Source: Sphingomonas sabuli
Lineage (GTDB): Bacteria > Pseudomonadota > Alphaproteobacteria > Sphingomonadales > Sphingomonadaceae
Assembly: GCF_014352855.1 (NCBI RefSeq)
Contig: NZ_CP060697.1
Span: 1,364,001-1,428,000, forward strand
Reading direction: 5' to 3'
DNA: 64,000 nucleotides
Shown here: positions 31,741 to 39,306 of the stretch, one piece after another
Numbering within the stretch: position 1 is the stretch's first letter
How the letters are laid out: every line of letters begins with the position of its first letter
Notes under the pieces: generated by a model
Told to the model about the DNA's origin: nothing
The model's input: only the letters and a program-made list of their open reading frames with translations
The model's database searches: none
Program-made: the position numbers and the translations under genes

Positions 31741-32253
31741 ATGGATTCTGTGTTCGACACCTACGCATTGCTCGCGGGGCTGGGGATGTCGTTTGCCGGT
31801 TTCGGGACACTTGCCGTCACCCTGGGGAGCCGCGCCGGCGGCGACGATGCGCGGGTCGATGCCCACCGGCTGACCAACATGCTGACCGCCAGCCTGACGC
31901 TGGTCGTCGTCGCGCTGTTGCCGGCGGTGCTGGCCGCGCTCGGTTTCGCGGAGCGCTGGCAGGTGGGACTGCCCAGTTTGGCGGTCGTCCTTGTAACCGC
32001 CTTCGCGTCGCCCGGCCTTGCCCGCCGGAACCTGGAAATCCGCCGGTCGCCCGGGTTCAGCCCGGTCGCTGCGGTGACCAACCTCGCCAGCGTCATTGTC
32101 GCCGTGACCGCGTTCCTGATGTGCGCCATCGGCTGGTTTCCGGTGCCGCCGGGCGCGCTTTTCCTGGTCGGCCTGGTCGGCCTTCTCCTGTCCAGCGTGA
32201 TCATGTTCTCCCGCGTCGCGATGTCGCTCCTGCGGCCCCACAATCTCGCCTGA
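31741..32253 (+). CDS. Four-helix membrane protein, unknown function
   Basis: A 170-residue membrane protein with about four hydrophobic segments (residues 8-27, 46-72, 76-92 region weak, 112-135 and 141-160). It begins MDSVFDTYALLAGLGMSFAGF and ends SRVAMSLLRPHN. No recognised domain. ATG 31741 gives the first helix at the right place; the longer upstream frame reads through the decayed DUF1993 fragment. It is flanked by the repeat copies of this region. Confidence 0.6.
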   Translation: MDSVFDTYALLAGLGMSFAGFGTLAVTLGSRAGGDDARVDAHRLTNMLTASLTLVVVALLPAVLAALGFAERWQVGLPSLAVVLVTAFASPGLARRNLEIRRSPGFSPVAAVTNLASVIVAVTAFLMCAIGWFPVPPGALFLVGLVGLLLSSVIMFSRVAMSLLRPHNLA

Positions 32254-32303
32254 TTGGATAGGGTCGGGCTTGCGTGTCGTGGCTGTCTGCGGGCCAAAAT
32301 TCC

Positions 32304-32455
32304 CTGTCCTACAGCCCCCGGCCTGTGATTAGCTCTTGGCCAATGTACCGGCCCTCCCTTTCCCGACCGCACAGCCGCGCCGCGCTCGCGCCACTGCCTT
32401 CGCGCGTACGCGTACAGGCGCGCGCGTGGTGAGTGCGACTTTTGCGACTTTTGGG
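32304..32455 (+). repeat. 155-bp intergenic repeat, copy B
   Basis: Second copy of the element at 31165-31319; 152 bases with the same first 33 bases and last 25 bases and a diverged middle containing CGCGTACGCGTACAGGCGCG, an alternating purine-pyrimidine run. It lies 62 bases before the PEBP gene. Confidence 0.85.
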
Positions 32456-32516
32456 GGTCGGCGCCGGGCGGGCCCGCCCGGCGGCACCGTCGCCGCGCCC
32501 GTGAGTTTTCTTGTCC

Positions 32517-33161
32517 ATGCTAGAAAAACTTCCCCACTGGATCGGTTCGGCGCTGGCCAATGTTCGCGCCGGCCATGACAAGCTGGCCATCGCCACCCTC
32601 TACCTTGCCGGCACCGCGCGGCTCGACGTGACCAGCCCGGCCTTCGCCGCCGGCGGACGCTTGCCGGTGCGTTTCACCGCCGACGGCGCGGGCGTATCCC
32701 CGCCGTTGCTGTGGCGCGGCGTTCCGGACGGCACGCACAGCCTAGCGCTGATCGTCGAGGATCCGGACGCGCCCGCGCCCCGGCCCTTCGTCCATGCCGT
32801 GGTCACCGCGATCGACCCGGCGCTGCCCGGCCTCGACGAGGGCGCGATCCGCGCCGACGGCGACGCCGCTGGCGAGGCCGACGGCGATACCGGCCGCAAC
32901 AGCTACCTGCAGGAAGGCTGGCTGCCGCCCGACCCGCCGACCGGCCACGGGTCGCACGATTACGTGTTTCAGCTGTTCGCGCTCGCCGCCCCCGCCGGCG
33001 ACCAGGCGGAGGGCAGGCCCAACGCCGGACGGTCGGACTTCCGCGACGTGATCGACGGCCGCATCCTCGCCGCCGGGATCCTTGTCGGCACCTATTCGCG
33101 CGGGCAGGAAGCGGACGCCGGTCCCGCCGGTGCCGCCGTGGCCAGCGCGCCGGCCGGATGA
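32517..33161 (+). CDS. YbhB/YbcL family (PEBP, Raf-kinase-inhibitor-like) protein
   Basis: A 214-residue phosphatidylethanolamine-binding-protein fold. The ligand-site signature VEDPDAPAPRPFVHAVV is near residue 80-96 and GHGSHDYVFQLFAL near 142-155, both hallmarks of the YbhB/YbcL family. About 35 extra residues precede the fold (MLEKLPHWIGSALANVRAGH), a feature of one sphingomonad subgroup. No signal peptide; likely cytoplasmic. Start ATG 32517. The stop overlaps the following lipoprotein start (ATGA). Physiological ligand unknown. Confidence 0.88.
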   Translation: MLEKLPHWIGSALANVRAGHDKLAIATLYLAGTARLDVTSPAFAAGGRLPVRFTADGAGVSPPLLWRGVPDGTHSLALIVEDPDAPAPRPFVHAVVTAIDPALPGLDEGAIRADGDAAGEADGDTGRNSYLQEGWLPPDPPTGHGSHDYVFQLFALAAPAGDQAEGRPNAGRSDFRDVIDGRILAAGILVGTYSRGQEADAGPAGAAVASAPAG

Positions 33162-33721
33162 TGACGATGAAGACAAGCATCGCGCTGCTCGCCGCCCTCC
33201 TCGCCGCCGGCTGTTCGCAGCCCGCGCCGGAGGGCAACGTCGCCGCCGATGCCGGCGCCCCGCAAGCGCCCGCCGCGCCGGTCGCGCCGCGGCCCGACGC
33301 GCCGGACGATGCTGCGGCCGGTGCGCCCAGCGCTTTTCCCGCCGGCAAATGGGACATGGTCTCCAGCGGCGAAGGCGACGGGCTGTTCTTCGGCGTGGTC
33401 GAAGGCGAAGCGGCGACCGCGCACCTGTTCTGTCCCGCGGACGGCGGTTTGCTGGTCAACGTCAACGCGTTCCGGCCGGTCGGCAGCGAGGAACGGATGA
33501 CGATCGGGTCGGGCGGAACGGCGGTGACCCTGGTTGCCGACCCGGCAGGCGATGCCAATCGCGGCGGGGTCAGCGGTACCGGGCCGGTCCCCGCTGAACT
33601 TGCGGCGATTTTGACGGCGCCCAGGGGCGTGTCGGTCAATTACGGGTCGCAGGACGTCGGCCCGCTGCCGCCAGTCCCGGCGGATACCGCGCGCAACTTC
33701 GTCACCGGGTGCACGGACTAG
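33158..33721 (+). CDS. Lipoprotein of unknown function
   Basis: A 187-residue lipoprotein: MMTMKTSIALLAALLAAGC has a lipobox LAAGC with Cys at 19, then an Ala-Pro-rich linker (about 25-65) and a beta-rich globular part from FPAGKWDMVSSGEGDGLFF to the final NFVTGCTD with two more cysteines. It starts in overlap with the PEBP stop; ATG 33161 or 33167 are alternatives that keep the lipobox. No domain recognised. Confidence 0.68.
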   Translation: MMTMKTSIALLAALLAAGCSQPAPEGNVAADAGAPQAPAAPVAPRPDAPDDAAAGAPSAFPAGKWDMVSSGEGDGLFFGVVEGEAATAHLFCPADGGLLVNVNAFRPVGSEERMTIGSGGTAVTLVADPAGDANRGGVSGTGPVPAELAAILTAPRGVSVNYGSQDVGPLPPVPADTARNFVTGCTD

Positions 33722-33730
33722 GGGATGAAG

Positions 33731-33767
33731 CGGCGCGCGTGCCCTGGGGAGGGAAGCACGCGCGCCG
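33731..33767. terminator. Shared hairpin between convergent genes
   Basis: A perfect 12-bp inverted repeat (CGGCGCGCGTGC at 33731-33742 with its complement at 33756-33767) and a 13-base loop, in the short gap between the convergent lipoprotein and SDR genes. No T-run on either side, so it may act as a weak bidirectional terminator. Confidence 0.5.
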
Positions 33768-33784
33768 GGGTTCAGCGGACGGGC

Positions 33785-34531
33785 TTAACGCATCCCGCCG
33801 CTGGCATTGACCTTTTCGCCGGTGAGCCAACCGCTGTCGTTCGACGCCAGGAAGACCGCGACCTTCGCCACGTCGTCCGGATGGCCGGCCCGGCCAAGCG
33901 GGGTCTGGGCGACGATCTGGTCGACGAAGTCGGTGCCGCTGATGCCCGCCGCGCCGGTGCCTTCGGTTTCGGTATAGCCGGGCAGGATCGCGTTGACCCG
34001 GATGCCGCGCGGCGCCAGCTCCTTGGCCAGCACGCCGGTGATCGCATCGACCGCGCCCTTGGTGCCGCTGTAGATCGCCGATTCCGGGACCAGCACGCTG
34101 GTGATGTTGGACGAAATGTTGATCACGCTGGCCCCGGACTTGAGGTGCGGGACCGCGGCCTTGGTGGTCAGCAGGGTGCCGAGCACGTTGATGTCGAACT
34201 GGCGGCGATATTCGTCGACATCGACATTTTCGATGGCGGAAAAGCCGTAAACGCCGCTGTTGTTGACGAGGATGTCGATCTGCCCAAACTCGCCGATCGC
34301 CGCATCGACCAGCGCCGCAGCCTCGGCCTCGTTGCTGATGTCGCCCTTGACCGCGATGGCCTTGCCGCCCTGCCCCTTGATGGCATTGACGACCGCGTCG
34401 GCGCCGTCCTTGCTGGATGCGTAATTGACGACGACCGACGCGCCTTCGGCGGCGAGCGATCTGGCGATGCCGGCGCCAATGCCCTTCGATGCGCCGGTGA
34501 CGATTGCGACCTTGTCCTTGAGCTTTGCCAT
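33785..34531 (-). CDS. SDR family oxidoreductase
   Basis: A 248-residue classical short-chain dehydrogenase. The cofactor motif TGASKGIGAGIA is at residues 12-23, the NNSG motif near 90, the catalytic serine in INISSNITS near 138, and the YSGTK active-site pair near 152-156. FabG-like overall. The substrate cannot be told; redox or aldehyde/ketone detoxification is plausible. It is divergent from an ArsR-type regulator, which probably controls it. The start is ATG 34531. Confidence 0.88.
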   Translation of the reverse strand: MAKLKDKVAIVTGASKGIGAGIARSLAAEGASVVVNYASSKDGADAVVNAIKGQGGKAIAVKGDISNEAEAAALVDAAIGEFGQIDILVNNSGVYGFSAIENVDVDEYRRQFDINVLGTLLTTKAAVPHLKSGASVINISSNITSVLVPESAIYSGTKGAVDAITGVLAKELAPRGIRVNAILPGYTETEGTGAAGISGTDFVDQIVAQTPLGRAGHPDDVAKVAVFLASNDSGWLTGEKVNASGGMR

Positions 34532-34586
34532 ATGGTGGCCCTTTCCATGGTGAGGCGGCCCGGGGATCGGTGCCGTTTAATCCCAT

Positions 34587-34613
34587 AGTTCGGGAATATG
34601 GAACAATTGAACT
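34587..34613. promoter_or_regulatory. Candidate operator for the ArsR-type regulator
   Basis: In the SDR/regulator divergent gap, AGTTC (34587), GAAC (34601) and GAACT (34609) form overlapping inverted repeats with 9-base or longer spacing in an AT-richer patch. It fits a winged-helix dimer site but is judged by eye only. Confidence 0.3.
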
Positions 34614-34650
34614 GTGCTTCAAGAGGCCCTACATAATTTTTGTGAGACCG

Positions 34651-34971
34651 ATGCTTCATCCCCCCGCCGACGCGCTCCGCGCTGAGGCAATCCTGCACGC
34701 GCTGGCCGATCCGGAGCGCGCGGCTATCTTTGCCGAGATTGCGGGAAGCGAGTGCGTCGAGCGCTGTTCCAACCTGGCCGACACGGGCAACCGGGTCATT
34801 CCCAAGTCGTCGCTGTCCCAGCATTTCAAGATCCTGCGCGAAGCCGGCCTGATCCGGTCGGAGCGTCAGGGTGTTGAACTGCGCAATTATTCGCGCTGTT
34901 CGGAAATCGACGAGCGCTTCCCCGGCCTGCTCAAATCGATCCTGTCGGCCTATCAGAGCCAGCAGGGCTGA
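34651..34971 (+). CDS. ArsR-type winged-helix transcriptional regulator
   Basis: A 106-residue HTH protein. The recognition region is KSSLSQHFKILREAGLIRSERQG at about residues 53-75, the classic ArsR/HTH-20 pattern (S-x2-S-Q-H-F/L-K-x-L-x3-G-L-I). The two cysteines (ECVERCSN near 33-38) are next to each other and could be redox or metal ligands. ATG 34651 is used; GTG 34642 is possible. It is divergent from the SDR gene and likely represses it, with release on some electrophile or oxidant; that is inference. Confidence 0.85.
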   Translation: MLHPPADALRAEAILHALADPERAAIFAEIAGSECVERCSNLADTGNRVIPKSSLSQHFKILREAGLIRSERQGVELRNYSRCSEIDERFPGLLKSILSAYQSQQG

Positions 34972-35009
34972 TCGCGGCACCGCGCGCCGCAAAACGCGTT
35001 CTTCGCCCG

Positions 35010-35531
35010 ATGCGTGCTACCCGGATCGCTTTGCTGATCGCCCTCACCGGCCTGTCGGGATGCGTAACCATGCCGCGCATCGCCGCCCCGCCGGTCGCCG
35101 CGGCGGTCGCGCCGCCGTTCGATCCGATGACGTTCTTCAACGGGCGTCTGACCGGTGAAGGGCGGCTGAAAAAGCTGTTTTCCGGCACCGTGGCGACGGC
35201 GGTCGAGAGCCATGGCCGGGTCGAACATGGCGTGCTTTATCTCACCCAGACGGTGCGCGAGGGCGCCAAACCGGCCGAGACGCGGACCTGGTCGATCCGG
35301 CAGGTCGGCCCGGGACGCTATGCCGGCAAGCTCGACAAAACGCCCAATCCCATCGCCGGGGAGGCGGCCGGCAACCGTCTCCACCTCTCCTTCGTCACCA
35401 GGAGCGGCTATGCCGCTGACCAGTGGCTGACGCTCGCGCCCGATGGGCGCAGCGCGTACAACGAAATGCGCGTCCGCAAGTTCGGCATTCAGGTCGCGGC
35501 GTTGAGCGAAGTTATCCGCAAGGCGGATTGA
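35010..35531 (+). CDS. DUF3833-family lipoprotein
   Basis: A 173-residue lipoprotein, signal ALLIALTGLSGC with the Cys at residue 18. The mature domain shows the DUF3833 pattern: FDPMTFFNGRLTGEGRLKKL, a RGxVEHGVLYLTQTVREG region, TRTWSIRQVGPGRYAGKL, AGNRLHLSF and AYNEMRVRKFGIQVAALSEVIRK. It is a beta-rich periplasmic-side protein of unknown function. Start ATG 35010 is 38 bases after the regulator. Confidence 0.8.
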   Translation: MRATRIALLIALTGLSGCVTMPRIAAPPVAAAVAPPFDPMTFFNGRLTGEGRLKKLFSGTVATAVESHGRVEHGVLYLTQTVREGAKPAETRTWSIRQVGPGRYAGKLDKTPNPIAGEAAGNRLHLSFVTRSGYAADQWLTLAPDGRSAYNEMRVRKFGIQVAALSEVIRKAD

Positions 35532-35608
35532 GGGTTGCGCGGGCCCATGTTGCAGTGCAGCACGTTGTTCTTTGGCGCGGCTTCTCGCGCTTCCTCAAGG
35601 AACCGCCC

Positions 35609-35899
35609 ATGACCCGCTCTTCTTCGCAAGCTGCCGACTGGTCGCGTCTGATGGTCGACGCATCGCGCCTGTGGGCGGATGCCGGGACGGTGATCGCGTT
35701 GCGGTCGTGGCGGATAATGGCCGGCGGCACGGACGCGGCGTGCGAGTTCGAGCGCATGATGAGCGAAAAGGTCGACGCGGCGATGGAGCTTGGCGCTGCG
35801 TTCGCCGGTGGCCGCGTGACCAGCCCCGAAGGGGCGTCGCGCACGGCGATGCAGGTGTTTGGCCGCAAGGTACGCGCCAATCGCAAGCGGCTGGGCTGA
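35609..35899 (+). CDS. Small conserved sphingomonad protein
   Basis: A 96-residue soluble helical protein, with WSRLMVDASRLWADAGTVIA and a FERMMSEKVDAAMELGAAFA segment; it ends KVRANRKRLG with a basic patch. The pattern resembles short alphaproteobacterial proteins with the phrase VIALRSWRI followed by GG-x-x-A and a MVSEK-like motif, for which I know no function. An AAGGA site lies eight bases before ATG 35609. Possibly phasin-like. Confidence 0.6.
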   Translation: MTRSSSQAADWSRLMVDASRLWADAGTVIALRSWRIMAGGTDAACEFERMMSEKVDAAMELGAAFAGGRVTSPEGASRTAMQVFGRKVRANRKRLG

Positions 35900-36035
35900 C
35901 GGGACCGCGAGCACCGCCCTTCCGGCGTTCTTAGAGAACCACGTCCAGATCGAGTCGACAGGGGCCTCAGGCGTAACCCGTAGCGGATCGCAGGCCACTT
36001 TCGGCCTACCCGCAATCCAGCATCAAGTCGGCCGG

Positions 36036-36497
36036 TCAGCCCAAGCGCGCCAGCCGCACGAGCGCCGCGTCGAGCGACTGCAGGAAACGCGAACGGTCGG
36101 CTTTCGCGAACGGCGGCGGCCCGCCGGTGATGCCGTCGGCGCCGGCGCGCAGGTCGGCCATGATTGCGCGGGTGGCGATGGCGCCGCCGATGCTTGCGGC
36201 GGTGAACGGCTTGCCGGTGTGAGCCAGCACAGTTGCCCCCTTCTTCAGCGCGCGATCGGCCAGCAGGATGTCGCCGGTTATTACCACCGCGCGTTCGTCG
36301 GCGGCGTCGGCGATCCAGTCGTCCGCGGCATCGAACGCGTCGGAGACCAGCACGCGTTCGACCAGCGGATGGTCGGGTACCCGGATTCGTGCGTTGCTGA
36401 CTACCTTCACCGGCGTCCCGTGGCGCCAGGCGACCTTGTAGACCTCGTCCTTGACCGGGCAGGCGTCGGCATCGACCAGGATGCGAAGGCCGCTCAA
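36036..36497 (-). CDS. YaiI/YqxD family protein (DUF188)
   Basis: A 153-residue protein with the DUF188 signature: LRILVDADACPVKDEVYKVAWR at residues 4-25, VVITGDILLADRALKKGATV near 72-91 and a basic RSRFLQSLDAAL end. The aspartates suggest a PIN-like nuclease fold. It overlaps the DUF1810 gene by four bases (ATGA), so both are co-transcribed. Function unknown. Confidence 0.9.
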   Translation of the reverse strand: MSGLRILVDADACPVKDEVYKVAWRHGTPVKVVSNARIRVPDHPLVERVLVSDAFDAADDWIADAADERAVVITGDILLADRALKKGATVLAHTGKPFTAASIGGAIATRAIMADLRAGADGITGGPPPFAKADRSRFLQSLDAALVRLARLG

Positions 36498-36844
36498 AGC
36501 CCGAAAATCTCCATCGACGAGTTGAACTTCATCGCGTCGACACTGCCGAACAGCCGCTGCAGGCTGTTACCGCCGGCAAGTTGGTCGCGGACGGCCGCGG
36601 TCGCTTCGCGCAACCGCGGACCGAGCAGGGGATGGGCGAGATAGGCGGCCGCTTCGTCTGGCCCCGACAAGCCGTAATAGAGCGCAGTGCCGCTGCGCCC
36701 CTGATTGCGGTGCTGCGGGAAGATGAACCACATCCAGTGGCTGCGCTTCTCGCCGGCGCGAAGTTCGGCCAGCGCCTGTTCGTACACGCCGTCGGCCTGC
36801 GCATCCACGAAGCGCTGGAGCAGGAAGGGGTCGTCAGCCGGCAT
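36494..36844 (-). CDS. DUF1810 family protein, C-terminally short
   Basis: A 116-residue protein with the DUF1810 pattern: LLQRFVDAQADGVYEQALAEL, SHWMWFIFPQ (near 35-44) and AAYLAHPLLGPRLREATAAV. Family members usually continue about 25 residues past the S-S-M-x-x-F element; here the stop follows SSMEIFGL directly and overlaps the next gene start, so the last helix is missing. It may be a shortened but functional form or a recent truncation. Co-transcribed with DUF188 and preceded, with an 11-base overlap, by the DoxX gene. Confidence 0.78.
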   Translation of the reverse strand: MPADDPFLLQRFVDAQADGVYEQALAELRAGEKRSHWMWFIFPQHRNQGRSGTALYYGLSGPDEAAAYLAHPLLGPRLREATAAVRDQLAGGNSLQRLFGSVDAMKFNSSMEIFGL

Positions 36845-37283
36845 GGCGCGGGGCCTTGCTGACCCACAAGGCGAGCCAGATCAGCAGCGGCTGCAGGAGC
36901 ATGCGCGGTCCATGATAGGCCCAGCCGAGCTGCGGCCGGTCGCGGGCGAGGTCGATGATCATGTGGTTGATGTTCGCCGGGAATACGCACAGCGCATAAA
37001 GCGCGAGGCCGATGCCGGCCGAACGGCGCAGCTGCTTCGACCAGGGCTGGACCAGCCCGATCGCGCCCGCGATTTCCGCTGCGCCGGTGGCGGCGATGAC
37101 CAGGCCTGGTTGCGGCACCCAAGCGGGCGTGATCGACAGCAAAGCCTCTGGGTAGGCAAAGTGGCCGACGCCGGCGATGAAGTAGAATCCGGCGAGCAAC
37201 AGCCGGACCACCGTCCGAAGCAAGGTCCCGTCGCCACCTTTTCGAACGCCCCGACCTGCCTCTGCTGCCTGATTTTCTGCCAT
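36834..37283 (-). CDS. DoxX family membrane protein
   Basis: A 149-residue four-helix membrane protein: LLRTVVRLLLAGFYFIAGVGHFAYPEALLSITP, then LVIAATGAAEIAGAIGLVQPW, AGIGLALYALCVFPANINHMI and LLQPLLIWLALWVS. The G-x-x-H-F and E-I-x-G elements are typical DoxX. Start ATG 37283 (MAENQAAEAG) is preferred to a longer frame with an unrelated leader. First gene of a three-gene run with DUF1810 and DUF188. Confidence 0.85.
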   Translation of the reverse strand: MAENQAAEAGRGVRKGGDGTLLRTVVRLLLAGFYFIAGVGHFAYPEALLSITPAWVPQPGLVIAATGAAEIAGAIGLVQPWSKQLRRSAGIGLALYALCVFPANINHMIIDLARDRPQLGWAYHGPRMLLQPLLIWLALWVSKAPRHAG

Positions 37284-37476
37284 TTTCGGGGCTCTAGCAG
37301 CTTTTGGGAAGAAAGGCGGTCGAATCCGGAACACCTGGCCGTGCCATCCATTGGTTTAATGTACGGACAAGGCGCCCGACGGCGCTTTCACCACCGGAGC
37401 AGCGTCCCATTCCTGCGGCCTTTAGGCCCGAATGGCGCGGCGCGCCCGACACCAGACCAAAAAGGAGGAACTCCAC

Positions 37477-37872
37477 ATGGAGACCACCACACGCGACAAT
37501 GAAACCAACGTTCTCGACAAAAACGAAACCCGGCGCCTGATCGCATCGGACAAGGTCGAGGGCACGACGGTCTACGATAAGGCCGGCGAGAAGATCGGCA
37601 CCGTTCGCAAGGTGATGATCGGCAAGATGGACGGCCGCGTCCATTATGTCGTGATGGGCTTTGGCGGGCTGTTCGGCATGGGCGAAGACAATTACCCGCT
37701 GCCGTGGGACAGCCTCGACTACGACACCAAGGTCGACGGCTACAAGATGAAGAGCCTGTCGAAGGACGACCTCGACAAGGACAAGGCGCCCAGCTTTGGC
37801 CGCAACGAGGAACCGGACTGGTCGGAAGATTATGACCGCAAGATCCGGATGTATTACATCCGCACCGCCTGA
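37477..37872 (+). CDS. PRC-barrel domain protein
   Basis: A 131-residue soluble protein with a PRC-barrel: RLIASDKVEGTTVYDKAGEKIG at about 19-40, VRKVMIGKMDGRVHYVVMGFGG, then YPLPWDSLDYDTKVDGYKM. An ideal AAAGGAGGAA sits seven bases before ATG 37477. Such proteins are often stress-induced in sphingomonads and act as protein-interaction or membrane-associated modules. It has its own terminator. Confidence 0.88.
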   Translation: METTTRDNETNVLDKNETRRLIASDKVEGTTVYDKAGEKIGTVRKVMIGKMDGRVHYVVMGFGGLFGMGEDNYPLPWDSLDYDTKVDGYKMKSLSKDDLDKDKAPSFGRNEEPDWSEDYDRKIRMYYIRTA

Positions 37873-37895
37873 ACGGCTGAGCGATAATACGGGAA

Positions 37896-37920
37896 GGGCG
37901 GCCAATGGCCGCCCCTTTTC
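37896..37920 (+). terminator. Terminator of the PRC-barrel gene
   Basis: Stem GGGCGGCC (37896-37903) with GGCCGCCC (37907-37914), 3-base loop, then CTTTTC. It is 24 bases after the stop. Confidence 0.85.
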
Positions 37921-37931
37921 GTACCCCGGAT

Positions 37932-37964
37932 ACAGAAACACCGCCCCGGTTTCCCGGGGCGGTG
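37932..37964 (-). terminator. Terminator of the small acidic lipoprotein gene
   Basis: Stem of 11 bp (37939-37949 with 37954-37964), loop TTTC on the plus strand; on the minus strand it is followed by TTTCTGTAT. It lies 27 bases downstream of the gene stop. Confidence 0.75.
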
Positions 37965-37990
37965 CACGCGTGCTCACGCGTAAGTCTGAC

Positions 37991-38257
37991 TTAGTTGACG
38001 CTGTTACCGTCGGCGTCCGCACCGTCGCGGACCGAATCGGCAGTTTCTTCACCAGCTTCGCGGGTGGCGTCGGCCTGGTTTTCCAGGCTGTCTTCCGTCG
38101 CTTCGGTGGTGGCGTTGTCAGCGGCTTCTTCGAGGTTGTCGGCGGTAGCTTCCGCGTTCGCCTCGATGTTGTCGGCCTGCTGTTCCTGGGGGCTCTGGTT
38201 GCAAGCCGCGAGCGCCGCAACGCCAGCCGCCACTGCCAGGGTGTGGATGATCTTCAT
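37991..38257 (-). CDS. Small acidic lipoprotein
   Basis: An 88-residue protein with a lipoprotein signal MKIIHTLAVAAGVAALAAC (lipobox LAAC, Cys at 19) and a mature tail made almost only of Asp, Glu, Ala, Asn, Thr and Gln: ADNIEANAEATADNLEEAAD and NATTEATEDSLENQADATRE. Entericidin-like or stress-induced outer-membrane lipoproteins look similar. It is surrounded by terminators on both sides and so monocistronic. A second small lipoprotein of similar design lies at 38931. Confidence 0.75.
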   Translation of the reverse strand: MKIIHTLAVAAGVAALAACNQSPQEQQADNIEANAEATADNLEEAADNATTEATEDSLENQADATREAGEETADSVRDGADADGNSVN

Positions 38258-38485
38258 CTGGTTAGCTTCCCTTGTTGTTCAGTTCGCCAAAGCGCTTCAA
38301 CCGGGGTTGAAGTTCCGTGTGCGTAACGGAAGCGTATCGTGAAATTGTCACAATCGCCAGCGGCTAAATGGCGGTGGCCTATGGTTACCGCAAGGCTTTT
38401 GCGGCGGGCCGACGGCAAGGGGAACGCCGCCCTGGTTGCCCAAGGCGGCGCCCTTTGAACATCGAATGTCAGAAAACGGCCAAAT

Positions 38486-38752
38486 TTATAGAGCGTGATG
38501 CCGGTCAGCAGATGATCCGTTGGCCGGCCGTAGCATGAAGGCATCGCCAGTCACCGCGTCCGGCAGACCGGCGTTTGCGTCCACCAGGTCCGCCTTGCCT
38601 TCGGCGGCAAGCCGTTCGCGCTGGTCGAAGAAGGCGGCGCGCTTGAGACGCTTCTTCAACGACAGCGAGGGGTTGTCGGGGGTCGGGCCGCGCCTGGCGC
38701 GGTCGACATGGCTCTCGGAAGAGCCGCTCGTCATGTTCGTGTGTGTCATCAT
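38486..38752 (-). CDS. Small hypothetical protein
   Basis: An 88-residue basic protein from ATG 38752: a Ser/Thr/Arg-rich leader (MTHTNMTSGSSESHVDRARR), then SLKKRLKRAAFFDQRERLAA and KADLVDANAGLPDAVTGDAF. It has no SD of note and no recognised domain; codon use is GC-rich and the frame is clean. Tentative. Confidence 0.4.
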   Translation of the reverse strand: MMTHTNMTSGSSESHVDRARRGPTPDNPSLSLKKRLKRAAFFDQRERLAAEGKADLVDANAGLPDAVTGDAFMLRPANGSSADRHHAL

Positions 38753-38871
38753 AATGCGGATACTACCCGCACTCGGCACCCTCGGGAGCATGGTTATCGC
38801 CCAGCCGAAGAGGCGGAGAGCCGAAGTGAAGTCGGCCGTTGGCGCGTGCTTTGCCGCAACGCTCCGATCCT

Positions 38872-38906
38872 AGAATCAAAGCGGGCGCCCCAGAAGGGAC
38901 GCCCGC
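38872..38906 (-). terminator. Terminator of the repeat-tailed lipoprotein gene
   Basis: Stem of about 11 bp (38881-38891 with 38896-38906, one mismatch), loop AGAA on the plus strand, followed on the minus strand by TTTGATT; 25 bases after the stop of the gene at 38931. Confidence 0.75.
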
Positions 38907-38930
38907 ATCCAGCACGTGCTCTTGCTGGAG

Positions 38931-39188
38931 TTAGTTGGTGTTGGTCGTCGTTGCGTTCATGTCCGTCGCGTTCATGTCCATCGTGTTCATGTCCGTGGCG
39001 TTCATGTCCATCGCGTTCATGTCTTCAGCATTCATCGTCATGCTGCCGTTCATGCTGTCGTCGACGATCACGTTTTCGACCGTCATGTTGTCGACGGCGA
39101 GCGTATTGTCTTCAGCGGCGTCGTTGTCCGCACAAGCGGCAAGCGCCGCAAAGCCGGCAATCGCCAGGCAGGTCTTGAGAATCTTCAT
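38931..39188 (-). CDS. Small lipoprotein with a tandem Asp-Met-Asn repeat tail
   Basis: An 85-residue lipoprotein: signal MKILKTCLAIAGFAALAAC (Cys at 19), a short acidic mature part ADNDAAEDNTLAVDNMTVEN, then a tail built from the five-residue unit D-M-N-A-x repeated about five times between residues 55 and 80 (AEDMNAMDMNATDMNTMDMN then ATDMNA), ending TTTNTN. At DNA level it is a 15-base tandem repeat. The role is unknown; Met/Asp/Asn-rich tails could bind metal. It is flanked by its own terminator. Confidence 0.72.
   Translation of the reverse strand: MKILKTCLAIAGFAALAACADNDAAEDNTLAVDNMTVENVIVDDSMNGSMTMNAEDMNAMDMNATDMNTMDMNATDMNATTTNTN
38940..39028. repeat. 15-base coding tandem repeat
   Basis: Units of the form GTTCATGTCC(A/G)T(C/G)G(C/T) repeat about every 15 bases across this stretch, five to six times, and are translated as D-M-N-A-x repeats in the lipoprotein on the minus strand. 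Confidence 0.8.
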
Positions 39189-39306
39189 GGTCTTTCCCCT
39201 GTTGCAAAAGGTCTAGGGGAAGGAGCGTTCGGCAGGCGCAAGGGTTCCATCGCGCGCCAATTGAACCAGGGATTTGGGAATCGTCCGACCAAGGGCCGGA
39301 CGGGCG

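Noticed and set aside
38940..39028. Regular 15-base repeats that could suggest a CRISPR array
   Set aside because: Units are contiguous without spacers and are in frame inside a lipoprotein gene.
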